A DNA stretch of 42,267 nt, taken from assembly GCF_001542415.1 (NCBI RefSeq), contig NZ_LNCU01000117.1, positions 1 to 42,267 on the forward strand. The letters are read 5' to 3'. Position 1 is the first letter of the stretch. Each line of letters starts with the position of its first letter. The position numbers and the translations under genes were made by a program. Shown piece after piece: positions 24,836 through 33,695 of the stretch. The stretch comes from Bradyrhizobium macuxiense (GTDB lineage Bacteria > Pseudomonadota > Alphaproteobacteria > Rhizobiales > Xanthobacteraceae). Below the pieces are notes generated by a model that was not told where the DNA came from, searched no databases, and saw nothing but the letters and a program-made list of their open reading frames with translations.

Positions 24836-26062
24836 TCAGGTAACAGGTGGTGGTGCGGGTGCCGCTGGTGGCGGCGTCAGCGGCTCGACCTTGTAGGTTT
24901 TCGGCAGATTGATCGGCTTGTAGGTCGGATCCTTCTCCATGCGCTCCAGCACAGAGGCATGGATGGTGGCTCCTTCAGGGATCAGCCGCGGCTCGCCGAG
25001 CGGCAGATAGAAGCCGAGGAAGGATTTTCGCGCGGGCCATTCCTTCCATTTGTCGCTTTTCGGAATCCACTCCAGGAATTCCCAGGCCGCTGTCAGCGAA
25101 TTGTGCAGCGGGGCCGTCGCGCTCGGCGGCACATAGTCGTGCTTGTGTGGCGGCAGCGGCTGGCCCCAGGCGAGATGATTGATCAACGCCTGGTCCGTGC
25201 CGAGCCCGGCGGCTTGGGCCTGCACAAGCATCCATATCAGCGGAAACTTTGACGGCCCGCTTTGGGTCTCCGGATAGCCGCCGCCGACGTCGGAGTGACA
25301 GCCTGCGAACCAGACCTGACGGATGTCCTGATCCACTTCCGTTGATGGATCGAAGGGATTCGACCGGTATTTCTGCGGGTCGATCCAGCGGTTGAGGCGA
25401 AACATGCGCCGCCGCTCGTCGATCGAGATCGCCTGGCGGAAGCGCTTGACGCTTGAATTGGTGCGGGTGAACAGCAGCGTCTGCAGGTCGAACAGGAAGT
25501 TGTCCTGCCGGGGCACGATAATCGAGGCAACCGTATCCCAGACCCCGATGAACTCGATGTCGATATTGCGCCCGCCGGCGATCTGACTGAAGTGCCAGGC
25601 CTCTTTGAGGGGCTCCAGGTCGAAGCTGCCGTCGGATTTCTGGCTGTCCGAACTGGCCTTCTTATAGGAGCTGAATGCGTAGCCGGCGAGGTCGAGCTGG
25701 TCGACCGGCAATAGGCCCATCACATGGATGAAGGCGGCCAGCACCCGCACGGTGTAGGCACCACGGCTGAAGCCGAACAGCCAGACCCGGTCGCCCGGCT
25801 CGCAGGCCCGGCACAAAAACAGGTAGGCGCCGAGCGTGTCCTCGTCGAGGCCGGCGCCGGTGGCAAGCCCGAGCACGCCGCGCACCTGCTGCTTGAAGCG
25901 GCCCCAGGCGTTCTGCAGGCCGATCGTGCCGAGACCGGGATGATAGTAGATCCGCTGCCGGTCGTTCTTCTCGGTCACGCGAAACAGCTTCAGAACGTTG
26001 GAAATATTGGCGCCGATCTCGTTGCCGGTGCCGTCGCAACAAATCACAATATCTTTCGGCAT
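24836..26062 (-). CDS. DUF2235 alpha/beta-hydrolase (Tle1-like)
   Basis: Protein of 408 residues in the DUF2235 family. It begins with PKDIVICCDGTGNE, and the nucleophile elbow GFSRGAYTVR has Ser99. Asp in FIGVWDTVAS and His in GCHSDVGGGY fit the other family positions. Some relatives are type VI secretion phospholipase effectors (Tle1), but no VgrG, PAAR or immunity gene is seen here and there is no signal peptide. The tail is Pro-rich (LTPPPAAPAPPP). The frame extends to 26206, but the ATG at 26062 starts at the conserved region and has AGGGG upstream. A lipase or phospholipase activity is a family inference. Confidence 0.87.
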   Translation of the reverse strand: MPKDIVICCDGTGNEIGANISNVLKLFRVTEKNDRQRIYYHPGLGTIGLQNAWGRFKQQVRGVLGLATGAGLDEDTLGAYLFLCRACEPGDRVWLFGFSRGAYTVRVLAAFIHVMGLLPVDQLDLAGYAFSSYKKASSDSQKSDGSFDLEPLKEAWHFSQIAGGRNIDIEFIGVWDTVASIIVPRQDNFLFDLQTLLFTRTNSSVKRFRQAISIDERRRMFRLNRWIDPQKYRSNPFDPSTEVDQDIRQVWFAGCHSDVGGGYPETQSGPSKFPLIWMLVQAQAAGLGTDQALINHLAWGQPLPPHKHDYVPPSATAPLHNSLTAAWEFLEWIPKSDKWKEWPARKSFLGFYLPLGEPRLIPEGATIHASVLERMEKDPTYKPINLPKTYKVEPLTPPPAAPAPPPVT

Positions 26063-26377
26063 CCGTAGCCCCTGCGGTCGCCGTGAAATGAATGCGTCTA
26101 TGTAGGCAAAATGGGACCGGGATTCAATCTCTAATTGAGAATTATTGTGTGTGCGCGGGGTGAAGGTTGCTCGTTTGAAATGGACAGCTCCATTGCCCGG
26201 CCGCACGTCGCTCGCTTGTGGCCATCAGCGGAATTCAATTGCAGCGTTACGGAAAAGATGGAAATCTGACAGAGGCTATATTGAGTCTATACTTTCGACT
26301 ATTTGAGGACTGTCCAGTGCACGCGAACATTCGCCGGCGCGTTTCCGTGGTGCGTTCCTGGACCTGGACGGACCGGC
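26063..26377. other. 315-bp divergent intergenic region
   Basis: Relatively AT-rich gap between the DUF2235 gene and the plus-strand membrane protein gene, which should contain both promoters. A weak palindromic patch (CAATCTCTAATTG) lies near 26131. No gene, tRNA or clear operator seen. Confidence 0.45.
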
Positions 26378-26914
26378 ATGAGCCATGAAGCCCGCGTAAC
26401 GGTCATCCTCGCTGCCCTGGTCGTGGTTGCCTTCGTCCTGTTCTGGTCGGTCGGCAAGTATTCAGACCGGGTCTTCGCCAAGCGATTTCGCGCCCGCTTT
26501 CCCGAAAAGACGCTGAGCTACACCGGCGCCCAGCTCGGCGAACTCGTCCAATCCGATCTTCGGCTGAAGTATGTTTGTCCGATCCTGTTCCCGCTCGACC
26601 TGATCGTCATGCTGGCGCTCGCGGGCTCAATGGGCGCAGCGTCGGCGCACTGGATCAAGCAGCTCTATCCGTCCCTTGAATGGCTCGGCCTGCTGTTGCC
26701 GGCGGTGTATCTCCTCAGCGACCTGATCGAGGATTGCCTGTTGGCGTGGCTGCTCCTGCGCGGCGATCCGAAAGAGGCGACGCAGACGGTCTCGATGTTG
26801 AAGGCGATCACGACGATCAAGTTCGTGAGTATCTCTGCTGCGATCGCGCTGACGCTGATCTCGTTCGCGGGATGGATATTCCGCGCCTGGCTGCCGTTGG
26901 ACACCACGCTCTAG
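26378..26914 (+). CDS. four-helix membrane protein of unknown function
   Basis: Protein of 178 residues with about four hydrophobic segments: ILAALVVVAFVLFWSVG near the N-terminus, ILFPLDLIVMLALAGSMGA, WLGLLLPAVYLLSDLIEDCL, and FVSISAAIALTLISFAGWIF. I do not recognise the family. The ATG at 26378 gives MSHEARV; a frame extension to 26303 has no convincing start. It is divergent from DUF2235 and ends 11 bp before the convergent VWA gene. Confidence 0.7.
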   Translation: MSHEARVTVILAALVVVAFVLFWSVGKYSDRVFAKRFRARFPEKTLSYTGAQLGELVQSDLRLKYVCPILFPLDLIVMLALAGSMGAASAHWIKQLYPSLEWLGLLLPAVYLLSDLIEDCLLAWLLLRGDPKEATQTVSMLKAITTIKFVSISAAIALTLISFAGWIFRAWLPLDTTL

Positions 26915-26925
26915 ACGATCAACGT

Positions 26926-28302
26926 TTACTGATACGTGGCCACGATGTCGGAGACGACACGTTCGAGCTGTTGTGCGGTGGCGCATTGGCGCACCACGGT
27001 GCAGAAGGTCGCGTAGCGCGGCATTTCCGAGTCGCCGAAACCCCAGGTCATGCGGCCCTCGGGGTTGAGCCACACCAGCCGCTTGGAGCGTTCTCCGATG
27101 CGGCGCAGGATGTCGGCGCGCGGATCGAGATTGTTGCTGCGGGCGTCGCCAAGCACGATCACCGTGGTCTGCGGCGTGATCGTGTTCATCCATTCGTCCT
27201 CGAAATCAGCGAATGAATTGCCGTAGTCGGACGAGCCGAAGCCGACCTTGGCCATGATCTCCTTCATCGCCTCTTCCGGCGATTTGGATTCGAGGATGTC
27301 GCTGACCTCGATCAGATTGCCGGAGAAGGCGAACGAGCGAACGTCGTCGACGACCTCGTGCAGGCTATGGATCAAAAGCAGGAAGAAGTCCGAGACACGC
27401 GCGACCGAGCCGGAGACGTCGCACAGCGCCACGATCTTCGGCCGGTCGCGGTGCTTGCGCTTCCAGGCGGTCAGGAAGGGGATGCCGCCCCAGGCTGCGT
27501 TCCGCCGCAGCGTACGGCGGACGTCGAGATGGCCGCGGCGCTGGCGCTTGCGCGGCTTGGAATAGCGCTCACGCAGGCGGCGCGCGATCTGCCGGATCAG
27601 CGTGCGCATCTGCTCGACCTGACGCGGCTCGATCCGCGCCAGCGGGGCATTGCGCAGGATCTCGTTGCGCAGGTTCTCCGTCTCTTCGCGCCCGTAGAGC
27701 AACAGCGCCTGCGAGACGGTATCGCGAACGGTGCCGCGCAAGCCGTTGAGCGCCTCCTGCAGCCGTTCGGCGAGCGCGGGATTGCTTGCGGTCAGATTGT
27801 CGATGTCGTCGCGCAGGCGCTGAATGCCCATCGCGTCGAGGATGCGGGTCTGGAAAATGCCACGCTGGGTGAAGTAGCGGATGTCGGGCAGCGATGCCGC
27901 GCCCGAGGCATTGGCGATCGCGGCCGAGATCGCGCTGCGATCCTGCGACAGCAGCATCTGCGCCAGCGGTCCGATATTTTCGTTCGGGGCTCCGCCGCTC
28001 GTGTCGCCATGGGCATCGGCCGATGGATTGGCACCGGATTTGTCGGCGTCGTCCGTCTTCTGCTGCTCGGCAGTGTCCTGCTGCGGTTCGGGTTGGCTGA
28101 AGAACAGATCGAAGCAATCGCCGAGCGCGCGCTTCTCGTCCTGCGTCTTGGCCAGCGTCAGCAGGAAGGTGTCGCGCAGGATCGCACGGTCGGCAAAGCC
28201 GACCTTGGAGACCGCGCGCATTGCATCGATGCTTTCGGCGGGCGAGACCCGGACTCCGGCTCCCCGCGCCGCACGAAAGAAGCGATGCAGGTTCTCGCGC
28301 AT
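26926..28302 (-). CDS. CoxE-like VWA-domain protein
   Basis: Protein of 458 residues of the CoxE/VWA type. An N-terminal helical domain (FFRAARGAGVRVSPAESIDAM) is followed by an acidic, Gln-rich linker (residues 70-110), then a VWA domain with the metal-ion site DVSGS at 295-299. A basic segment (RERYSKPRKRQRRGH) precedes it. Such proteins pair with MoxR ATPases. In carboxydotrophs CoxD and CoxE help insert the Cu-S-Mo active site of CO dehydrogenase. It follows the MoxR gene by five bases, so they form one operon. Confidence 0.9.
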   Translation of the reverse strand: MRENLHRFFRAARGAGVRVSPAESIDAMRAVSKVGFADRAILRDTFLLTLAKTQDEKRALGDCFDLFFSQPEPQQDTAEQQKTDDADKSGANPSADAHGDTSGGAPNENIGPLAQMLLSQDRSAISAAIANASGAASLPDIRYFTQRGIFQTRILDAMGIQRLRDDIDNLTASNPALAERLQEALNGLRGTVRDTVSQALLLYGREETENLRNEILRNAPLARIEPRQVEQMRTLIRQIARRLRERYSKPRKRQRRGHLDVRRTLRRNAAWGGIPFLTAWKRKHRDRPKIVALCDVSGSVARVSDFFLLLIHSLHEVVDDVRSFAFSGNLIEVSDILESKSPEEAMKEIMAKVGFGSSDYGNSFADFEDEWMNTITPQTTVIVLGDARSNNLDPRADILRRIGERSKRLVWLNPEGRMTWGFGDSEMPRYATFCTVVRQCATAQQLERVVSDIVATYQ

Positions 28303-28307
28303 CTGAC

Positions 28308-29255
28308 CTAGCTGAACACGCCTTGACGCGACGCCTTGGCGATGAAGGTCGAGATCTGCGGCGTCGCGGCCTCGATATCGGCCTCGTATTTCAGGAGCAC
28401 GTTGAGCGTGTCCTTGACGATCTCATGATTGAGCTCGTTCGCCTCCAGCAGCACCAGCACGCGCGCCCAGTCGATCGCCTCGCTGACCGAGGGCAGCTTC
28501 TTCAGGTCGAGGCTGCGGATCTCATGGATGAAGCCGACCATCTGCTTGCGCAGCGTCTGCGAGATGCCGGGCACGCGGCTCTCGACGATGCGCTCCTCCA
28601 GCCTCTGCTCGGGGAAGCCGATATGCAGATGCAGGCAGCGCCGCTTCAAGGCGTCGCCGAGATCGCGCTCGCTGTTCGAGGTCAGGATCACGGTCGGCGG
28701 CGCGACCGCCGATACGGTGCCGAGCTCGGGGATCGTCACCTGGAAGTCCGACAGGATCTCCAGCAGCAGCGATTCGAACTCCGCGTCGGACTTGTCGATC
28801 TCGTCGATCAGCAGCACGCAGCCGGCGGGCTGCTCCAGTGCCTGCAACAGCGGGCGCGGCTCGACGAACTCCTTGGAGAAGAACACGTCGCCGAAGGTGT
28901 GGAGCTGGTCGAGCGCGGCGTGCAGCGTCTGCGCGCCGCCGAGCACCTCGCCGAGCTTGTCCTTTAGGATCTGGGTGTAGAGCAGCTGCTTTGCGTATTT
29001 CCACTCATACAGCGCCTTGGCCTCGTCGAGGCCTTCATAGCACTGCAGGCGGATCATCTTCATGCCGCGCCACGCGGCGATTGCCTTGGCGAGCTCGGTC
29101 TTGCCGACGCCGGCGGGGCCTTCGACCAGGATCGGCTTCTCGATCTGCTGCGACAGATAGACCGCGGTCGCGATCTGCCGGCTTGCAATATAGCCTTGCG
29201 CGGCGAGGCCGCTTTCCACGGCCTCGATCGAGGCGGTGGGCCTAGTGTCAGCCAC
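28308..29255 (-). CDS. MoxR-family AAA+ ATPase (CoxD-like)
   Basis: AAA+ ATPase of 315 residues. Walker A GPAGVGKT is at 46-53 and Walker B is VLLIDEIDKSD. The sensor region reads VILTSNSERDLGDALKRRCL with an arginine finger candidate. The insert RLQCYEGLDEAKALYEWKYAKQ is typical of MoxR proteins of the CoxD kind. It acts as a chaperone-like ATPase with the downstream VWA protein. The periplasmic molybdenum hydroxylase operon ends about 2.1 kb beyond the VWA gene, which makes a role in maturing that enzyme plausible but unproven. Confidence 0.92.
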   Translation of the reverse strand: MADTRPTASIEAVESGLAAQGYIASRQIATAVYLSQQIEKPILVEGPAGVGKTELAKAIAAWRGMKMIRLQCYEGLDEAKALYEWKYAKQLLYTQILKDKLGEVLGGAQTLHAALDQLHTFGDVFFSKEFVEPRPLLQALEQPAGCVLLIDEIDKSDAEFESLLLEILSDFQVTIPELGTVSAVAPPTVILTSNSERDLGDALKRRCLHLHIGFPEQRLEERIVESRVPGISQTLRKQMVGFIHEIRSLDLKKLPSVSEAIDWARVLVLLEANELNHEIVKDTLNVLLKYEADIEAATPQISTFIAKASRQGVFS

Positions 29256-29405
29256 GAGGATCAGCTCCGAATTTGCCTAGAACTCGGACCTGTTCTGCCC
29301 CCGTTGCGGGCAAAGCACAAGGCTCGTTTGGCTCGCAACGGCTCGGGCTTAGCGCATGGTTCCCGGTATTCCGCCGAGCGCAATACTCCGGCGAAGTGGC
29401 CGCGG

Positions 29406-29732
29406 TCAGCTCGCGCAGCTCTTCACGAAATCCTTGCGCTGGGGGCCGGTGATCTTCTGATCGATGGCCTGCTTCAGGCAATCGATCCGCGCTTGCGCCA
29501 TGCAAAGCTGCATCTGGTCGCGCTTGTCCTGGCCCTTGAGGGCGTGCGTGGAGCCTTGGCAGGCCGCGCGCTTCGCACCGGGCACGGGTGCGGCCGCCGC
29601 ATTGTTGTCCTGTGCAGGGGCGGCTGCCGGCGCGGGAGCGGCCGGGGCCGCACCTGGCGTGGACTGCGCTATGGCCGCGACCGAGAACAGCAGCGAGCCG
29701 ACTGAGACGAGAGCGACGACAAGACGTTTCAT
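29406..29732 (-). CDS. small secreted PsiF-like protein
   Basis: Protein of 108 residues. The signal peptide (MKRLVVALVSVGSLLFSVAAIAQ) is followed by a Pro/Ala linker and a Cys-containing C-terminal half. CLKQAIDQKITGPQRKDFVK, ending in SCAS, strongly resembles the PsiF repeat; a degenerate first copy (CQGSTHALKGQDKRDQMQLC) precedes it. PsiF proteins are periplasmic, phosphate-starvation-linked in E. coli, with no known activity. The ATG at 29732 has GGAGG seven bases upstream; an in-frame ATG at 29750 is less likely. It is 150 bp upstream of the MoxR gene on the same strand. Confidence 0.8.
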   Translation of the reverse strand: MKRLVVALVSVGSLLFSVAAIAQSTPGAAPAAPAPAAAPAQDNNAAAAPVPGAKRAACQGSTHALKGQDKRDQMQLCMAQARIDCLKQAIDQKITGPQRKDFVKSCAS

Positions 29733-29861
29733 GGATGCCTCCACGAGCACGCCCCGGACAAGTGGAAACCGGTTGTCCGAAGCTCGTGCCCAGACCAGGA
29801 AAGGAGGCTGACAATTAGAGGCGACCGCCTGAATGCCGCGTGAATGCGTGCGAAGCGCGCT

Positions 29862-30494
29862 TCACCTCAGCGTGAGGCCGGTCGCGGCCTCGAGCTCGCC
29901 GATCGCCTGCGGGGCGTTCAGCACCTTGATCGTGGTCATGCCCATCTCGCGCGCCGGCTTCAGGTTGACGCCGAGATCGTCGAGATAGACGCAGTTCTTC
30001 GGGTTCACCTGCAGCGTCTCCACCATCATCCGGTAGATGCGTGGATCGGGCTTGCGCAGGCCGATCTTGGCGGACTCGATAACGTGGTCGAACAGCGCCA
30101 TCACCTCGGCGACATAGAGTGTGCGGCCGCTGTGGCTGCCGATCGCGTTCGACGGCAGATTGTTGGTGATGCAGCCCGTCTTGAACTTGGCCTTGATGCG
30201 TTTCAGCGCTTCGACCATTTCGGGGCGCAGGTCGCCGGAGAGCAGCGGCAGCACATCCTTGCCGCGCACCTCGGCGCCGAGCGCTTTCGATTCCACGGCG
30301 AACTGGTTGTCGAAGGCGTCGATATCGATCTCGGCGCGCTCGAACTTGGCCCAGGCGTTCTCGAGATGATTGGCGGCGTTGGTGCGGCGGATGATGTCGA
30401 TCGGCAACCCGCGCTCGGTCTCATAGCGCGCGAACGCCTCGAACGGCGAGGTGGTCAACACGCCGCCGAAATCCCAGATCACCGCTTCAATCAT
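29862..30494 (-). CDS. HAD-IA family hydrolase
   Basis: Haloacid dehalogenase-like hydrolase of 210 residues. Motif I is VIWDFGGVL with nucleophile Asp8; the usual general-acid Asp two residues on is Gly10, as in the epoxide-hydrolase N-terminal phosphatase-like subgroup (DFGGV). Motif II is GCITNNLPSN, motif III contains IGLRKPDPRIY, and motif IV is CVYLDDLGVNLKPA. The helical cap lies between motifs I and II. It probably acts on a small phosphorylated or halogenated compound; the Gly at the acid position makes ordinary phosphatase activity uncertain. It stands alone, divergent from the S1 protease. Confidence 0.9.
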   Translation of the reverse strand: MIEAVIWDFGGVLTTSPFEAFARYETERGLPIDIIRRTNAANHLENAWAKFERAEIDIDAFDNQFAVESKALGAEVRGKDVLPLLSGDLRPEMVEALKRIKAKFKTGCITNNLPSNAIGSHSGRTLYVAEVMALFDHVIESAKIGLRKPDPRIYRMMVETLQVNPKNCVYLDDLGVNLKPAREMGMTTIKVLNAPQAIGELEAATGLTLR

Positions 30495-30619
30495 CGCTTT
30501 CCTGCCCTGTCCTTGTCAGGGAGCGGCTAACACGAATTGCGAGGCAGAACCAGCCTGAACCGGCGCTTGGCGATCCGCGCCGAGCGGGCTATTGCTGCGA
30601 CATGGAAATACGTTTGGAA

Positions 30620-31375
30620 ATGCGTCGCCTGATCCTCGCGGCCGTAGTGTCGCTCGTGTCTTCTCCTGCATTCGCCATCGTCGGTGGTGGTGCACCGTCG
30701 ACGGACGGCGTTGCGCGCTCCGTCGTCACCATCGTCGGCTCGCGCGGCAATTTCTGCTCCGGCGCACTGATCACGCCGAAGGTGGTGCTGACTGCGGCGC
30801 ATTGCGTGCAGCCCGGCGCCGACTACAAGATCGTCGATTATGGTCCGGACCGGCAGCCCAAGCTGCAGGATGTGAAGACGGTCGCGATCCATCCCGGCTT
30901 CCGGATGCAGGCGATGATGAATCACGTCGCAACTGCCGACGTCGCGCTGCTGCAGCTTGCGGCGCCGGTCGCAGGCAAGGCATCGGCTGCGCTCGGCATG
31001 CCCAACATCCCGATCCAGGTCGGCGGCCGTTTCACCATCGCAGGCGTCGGTGTCACCGTGCGCGGCGACGGCAAGAGCGGCGGCACCATCCGCGTTGCCG
31101 GCCTGGTCGCGAGCGGCAAGCCCGGCACGCTGCAGATCCGCCTCGTCGATCCGGTCGGGCAGGGCACGCGTGATGGATTGGGCGCCTGCACCGGCGATTC
31201 CGGCGCACCTGTATTCGAGGACAAGCAGGGCGGCCCCGCGATCGTCGGCGTGGTGAGCTGGTCGACGGGACCGAACGGCACCGCCGGCTGCGGCGGCATC
31301 ACCGGCGTGACGCCGCTGACGCTGTATCGCGACTGGGTGATGCAGACCGCGCGGCAATGGGGTGCGTCGTTTTAA
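30620..31375 (+). CDS. secreted chymotrypsin-fold S1 serine protease
   Basis: Protein of 251 residues. A signal peptide of 19 residues ends SSPAFA, directly followed by IVGGGAPS, the conserved start of a mature S1 protease. The triad is His in LTAAHCV, Asp in DVALLQL and Ser in GDSGAPV. The residue equivalent to trypsin Asp189 (LGACTGDSG) is Gly, so the pocket should prefer uncharged, perhaps aromatic or small, side chains. VVSWSTG lines the pocket. The ATG at 30620 (MRRLILAAVV) is preferred over 30602; neither has a strong ribosome binding site. It is a single gene. Confidence 0.9.
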   Translation: MRRLILAAVVSLVSSPAFAIVGGGAPSTDGVARSVVTIVGSRGNFCSGALITPKVVLTAAHCVQPGADYKIVDYGPDRQPKLQDVKTVAIHPGFRMQAMMNHVATADVALLQLAAPVAGKASAALGMPNIPIQVGGRFTIAGVGVTVRGDGKSGGTIRVAGLVASGKPGTLQIRLVDPVGQGTRDGLGACTGDSGAPVFEDKQGGPAIVGVVSWSTGPNGTAGCGGITGVTPLTLYRDWVMQTARQWGASF

Positions 31376-31383
31376 CGACGATT

Positions 31384-31463
31384 GTCATCGCCGGGCTTGA
31401 CCCGGCGATCTATCGCAAGAGATTCGTTTTTTGATGGATGCGCGGGTCAAGCCCGCGCATGAC
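31384..31463. repeat. palindromic intergenic repeat, family C (double hairpin)
   Basis: Two hairpins in inverted order. Left arm 31384-31410 contains CGCCGGG CTTGA CCCGGCG; right arm 31437-31463 contains GCGCGGG TCAAG CCCGCGC. The two arms are also largely complementary to each other. It sits between convergent genes and probably serves as a two-way terminator. This layout resembles BIME/REP elements. Confidence 0.8.
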
Positions 31464-31472
31464 GAGTGAAGA

Positions 31473-33695
31473 TCAATGCTCGGCCGCCTTCTTCGCGGCA
31501 GCATTGTTCAGCACGATCAGGCCGTCGACCGCGACGCCGAGCTTGGTGTTGATCAGGAACGGGTTGACGTCGATCGAGGCGATGCGGTTGCCGGCATCCG
31601 CCATCAGGTTGGAGAGGCCGACCAGCGCCTTCACTGCCGACGCTTCGTGCAACGCGGGCTTGCCGCGATAGCCCTTCAGCTTGACGCCGGCCTTGGTCCT
31701 CGCGATCAGCTCTTTCGCCTCGGCCGCATCAAGTGGTGCACCGGCGAGCGCGACGTCCTTCATCAGCTCGATGTCGACGCCGCCGGTGCCGAACAGCACC
31801 ACAGGTCCCATCTCGGCATCGAGCGAAGCACCGACCACGAGTTCGAGGTCGGCCTTGACCTGCTGCGCGATCAGAATGCCTTCGAGCTTCGGCTTGCCCT
31901 TGAGCTTCTTCACCCGCACGGTAATGTCGTTGAAGGCTTTCTTCACCTCCGCCGCGCTGTTGAGGTTCAGCACGACGCCGCCGATGTCCGACTTGTGCAG
32001 GATATCAGGGCTGACCACCTTCGCGACCACCGGAAAGCCGATTGTCTTCGCGATCTTCACGGCTTCAGCCGCAGTCTGAGCGACCTCTTCCTTCGAGATC
32101 GGAATGCCGTAGGCCTTGAGCAGCGTCTTCGAGGCGACCTCGTCGAGTGCGGCGGCGCCATTGGCGGCCTTCAGAGACTTCTCCAGCAGGGCGCGGGCCG
32201 AAGCCTTCGAGCTCGACACGATGTCGGGCACTTCCTTGCGCAGGCCGGCGTACTCGATCAGCGACTTGATCGCGCCGACGGCGCGGTCGAGCCCCTGCAG
32301 CACCGCGATATCAGGCAGGGTCTTGCGCAGACCCTTGGTGAATTCGGTGAAGCCGATCGACATCGCGCTGATATAGATCACCGGCTTGTTGGCCTGCGCT
32401 GCCATATCATTGACGATGCGCAGGTTGCGCTCGCGCAATTCATGCGGCGCCTTCGGCAGCTCGGCATCGATGATGACGATGTCGGTGTCGGGATCGTCGA
32501 TCATGATTTCGATTGACTTCATGTAGACGGAGGGATCGACCACCGCGGCGAAGCCTGCATCGAGCGGGTTGCCGACGATGCTGCCGGGACCGAGCATTTT
32601 TGCCAGTTGCTCGCTGGCATTCGGGCTCAGCGGCGCGAAGTTCAGGCCGGCGGAGTAGAAGGCGTCGATCAGCAGGCCGCGCTTGCCGCCGGACAGCGAC
32701 ACCGCCGCGAGACGATTGCCCTTCGGCGGATCGGCATGAACGAAGCATTCCGTTGTTTCGATCAGTTCGTCCAGCCCGCGCACGCGGATCACACCTTCGC
32801 GGGTCGAGATCGCATCGAACGTCTCGATCGAGCCGGCCAGCGCGCCGGTGTGCGCCATCGCGGCGGCCCGGCCGCCCTCGGAAGCGCCGAGCTTGAGCGC
32901 GATCACCGGCTTGCCGGCGGCGCGCGCGGCCTTGCAGGCGTCGCGGAATCCCTTCGTGTTCCGGACACCCTCGAGATAGACCACGATGACGCGGATGCTC
33001 GGATCGGCGGCGAAATAGGCCATCAGGTCGGGCGTCTCGAGCCCGGCCTCGTTGCCCGTCGTCACCATGTAACCGACGCCGACGCCGCGATCCTCCAGCG
33101 CCTGACGGATCGCCATCACGATCGCTCCCGACTGGCCGGCGACGGCGACCGCACCGGGCTCCATGGTGACGATGCGGTCGTCGATGTTGGTGAACAGGTT
33201 CTCGCCGGCGCTCAGATTGCCGAGGCAGTTCGGGCCGGTGACGGCAAGCCCGGTCTCCTTGATCGCCTGCTTCAGCTCGACCGCGAGCCGCTGGCTCTCC
33301 TCATCCTGCAACTCGCTGAATCCAGAGGTGACAATGGTCGCCGAACGCGCGCCGGCGGCGGCCGCATCGCGGATCACCTGCACGGCAAAGCGCGCCGGCA
33401 CCAGCACCAGCACGTGATCAGGCCTCTCGGGAAGGCTGGCAAAGTCCTTGTAGCAGGTGACGCCCCAGATCGCTTCGCGCTTGGCGTTGATCGGGAACAG
33501 GCCACCGGCATATTTGTACTTGATCAGGTTATTCCAGATCCGCTCGGCATAGTTGCCGGGCTTGTCCGTGGCGCCGACCAGCACGATGTTGCGCGGGTGC
33601 AGCATCGCATGAATGCTCTTGACGATGTCGCTGGCATCGGTGGGCGGCGTCCATTTGTGGGACGGATGAGACGCTGTGCTTGCGAGAGCTTCCAT
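31473..33695 (-). CDS. ADP-forming acyl-CoA synthetase (acetate-CoA ligase family)
   Basis: Fused enzyme of 740 residues that links an acid to CoA with ATP going to ADP and phosphate, or runs in reverse. The N-terminal CoA-binding Rossmann domain begins at MLHPRNIVLVGATDKPGNYA. The middle succinyl-CoA ligase-like domains contain GRAAAMAHTGALAGS with the phosphorylated His. The C-terminal ATP-grasp domain contains KTIGFPVVAKVVSPDILHKS and GPVVLFGTGG. Domain order is that of the single-chain bacterial form. The acid is unknown. The gene stands alone; an unrelated AMP-forming ligase lies about 7 kb away. Confidence 0.93.
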   Translation of the reverse strand: MEALASTASHPSHKWTPPTDASDIVKSIHAMLHPRNIVLVGATDKPGNYAERIWNNLIKYKYAGGLFPINAKREAIWGVTCYKDFASLPERPDHVLVLVPARFAVQVIRDAAAAGARSATIVTSGFSELQDEESQRLAVELKQAIKETGLAVTGPNCLGNLSAGENLFTNIDDRIVTMEPGAVAVAGQSGAIVMAIRQALEDRGVGVGYMVTTGNEAGLETPDLMAYFAADPSIRVIVVYLEGVRNTKGFRDACKAARAAGKPVIALKLGASEGGRAAAMAHTGALAGSIETFDAISTREGVIRVRGLDELIETTECFVHADPPKGNRLAAVSLSGGKRGLLIDAFYSAGLNFAPLSPNASEQLAKMLGPGSIVGNPLDAGFAAVVDPSVYMKSIEIMIDDPDTDIVIIDAELPKAPHELRERNLRIVNDMAAQANKPVIYISAMSIGFTEFTKGLRKTLPDIAVLQGLDRAVGAIKSLIEYAGLRKEVPDIVSSSKASARALLEKSLKAANGAAALDEVASKTLLKAYGIPISKEEVAQTAAEAVKIAKTIGFPVVAKVVSPDILHKSDIGGVVLNLNSAAEVKKAFNDITVRVKKLKGKPKLEGILIAQQVKADLELVVGASLDAEMGPVVLFGTGGVDIELMKDVALAGAPLDAAEAKELIARTKAGVKLKGYRGKPALHEASAVKALVGLSNLMADAGNRIASIDVNPFLINTKLGVAVDGLIVLNNAAAKKAAEH

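Noticed and set aside
24836..26062. Type VI secretion effector locus
   Set aside because: Only the DUF2235 hydrolase is present; no VgrG, Hcp, PAAR, adaptor or immunity gene.
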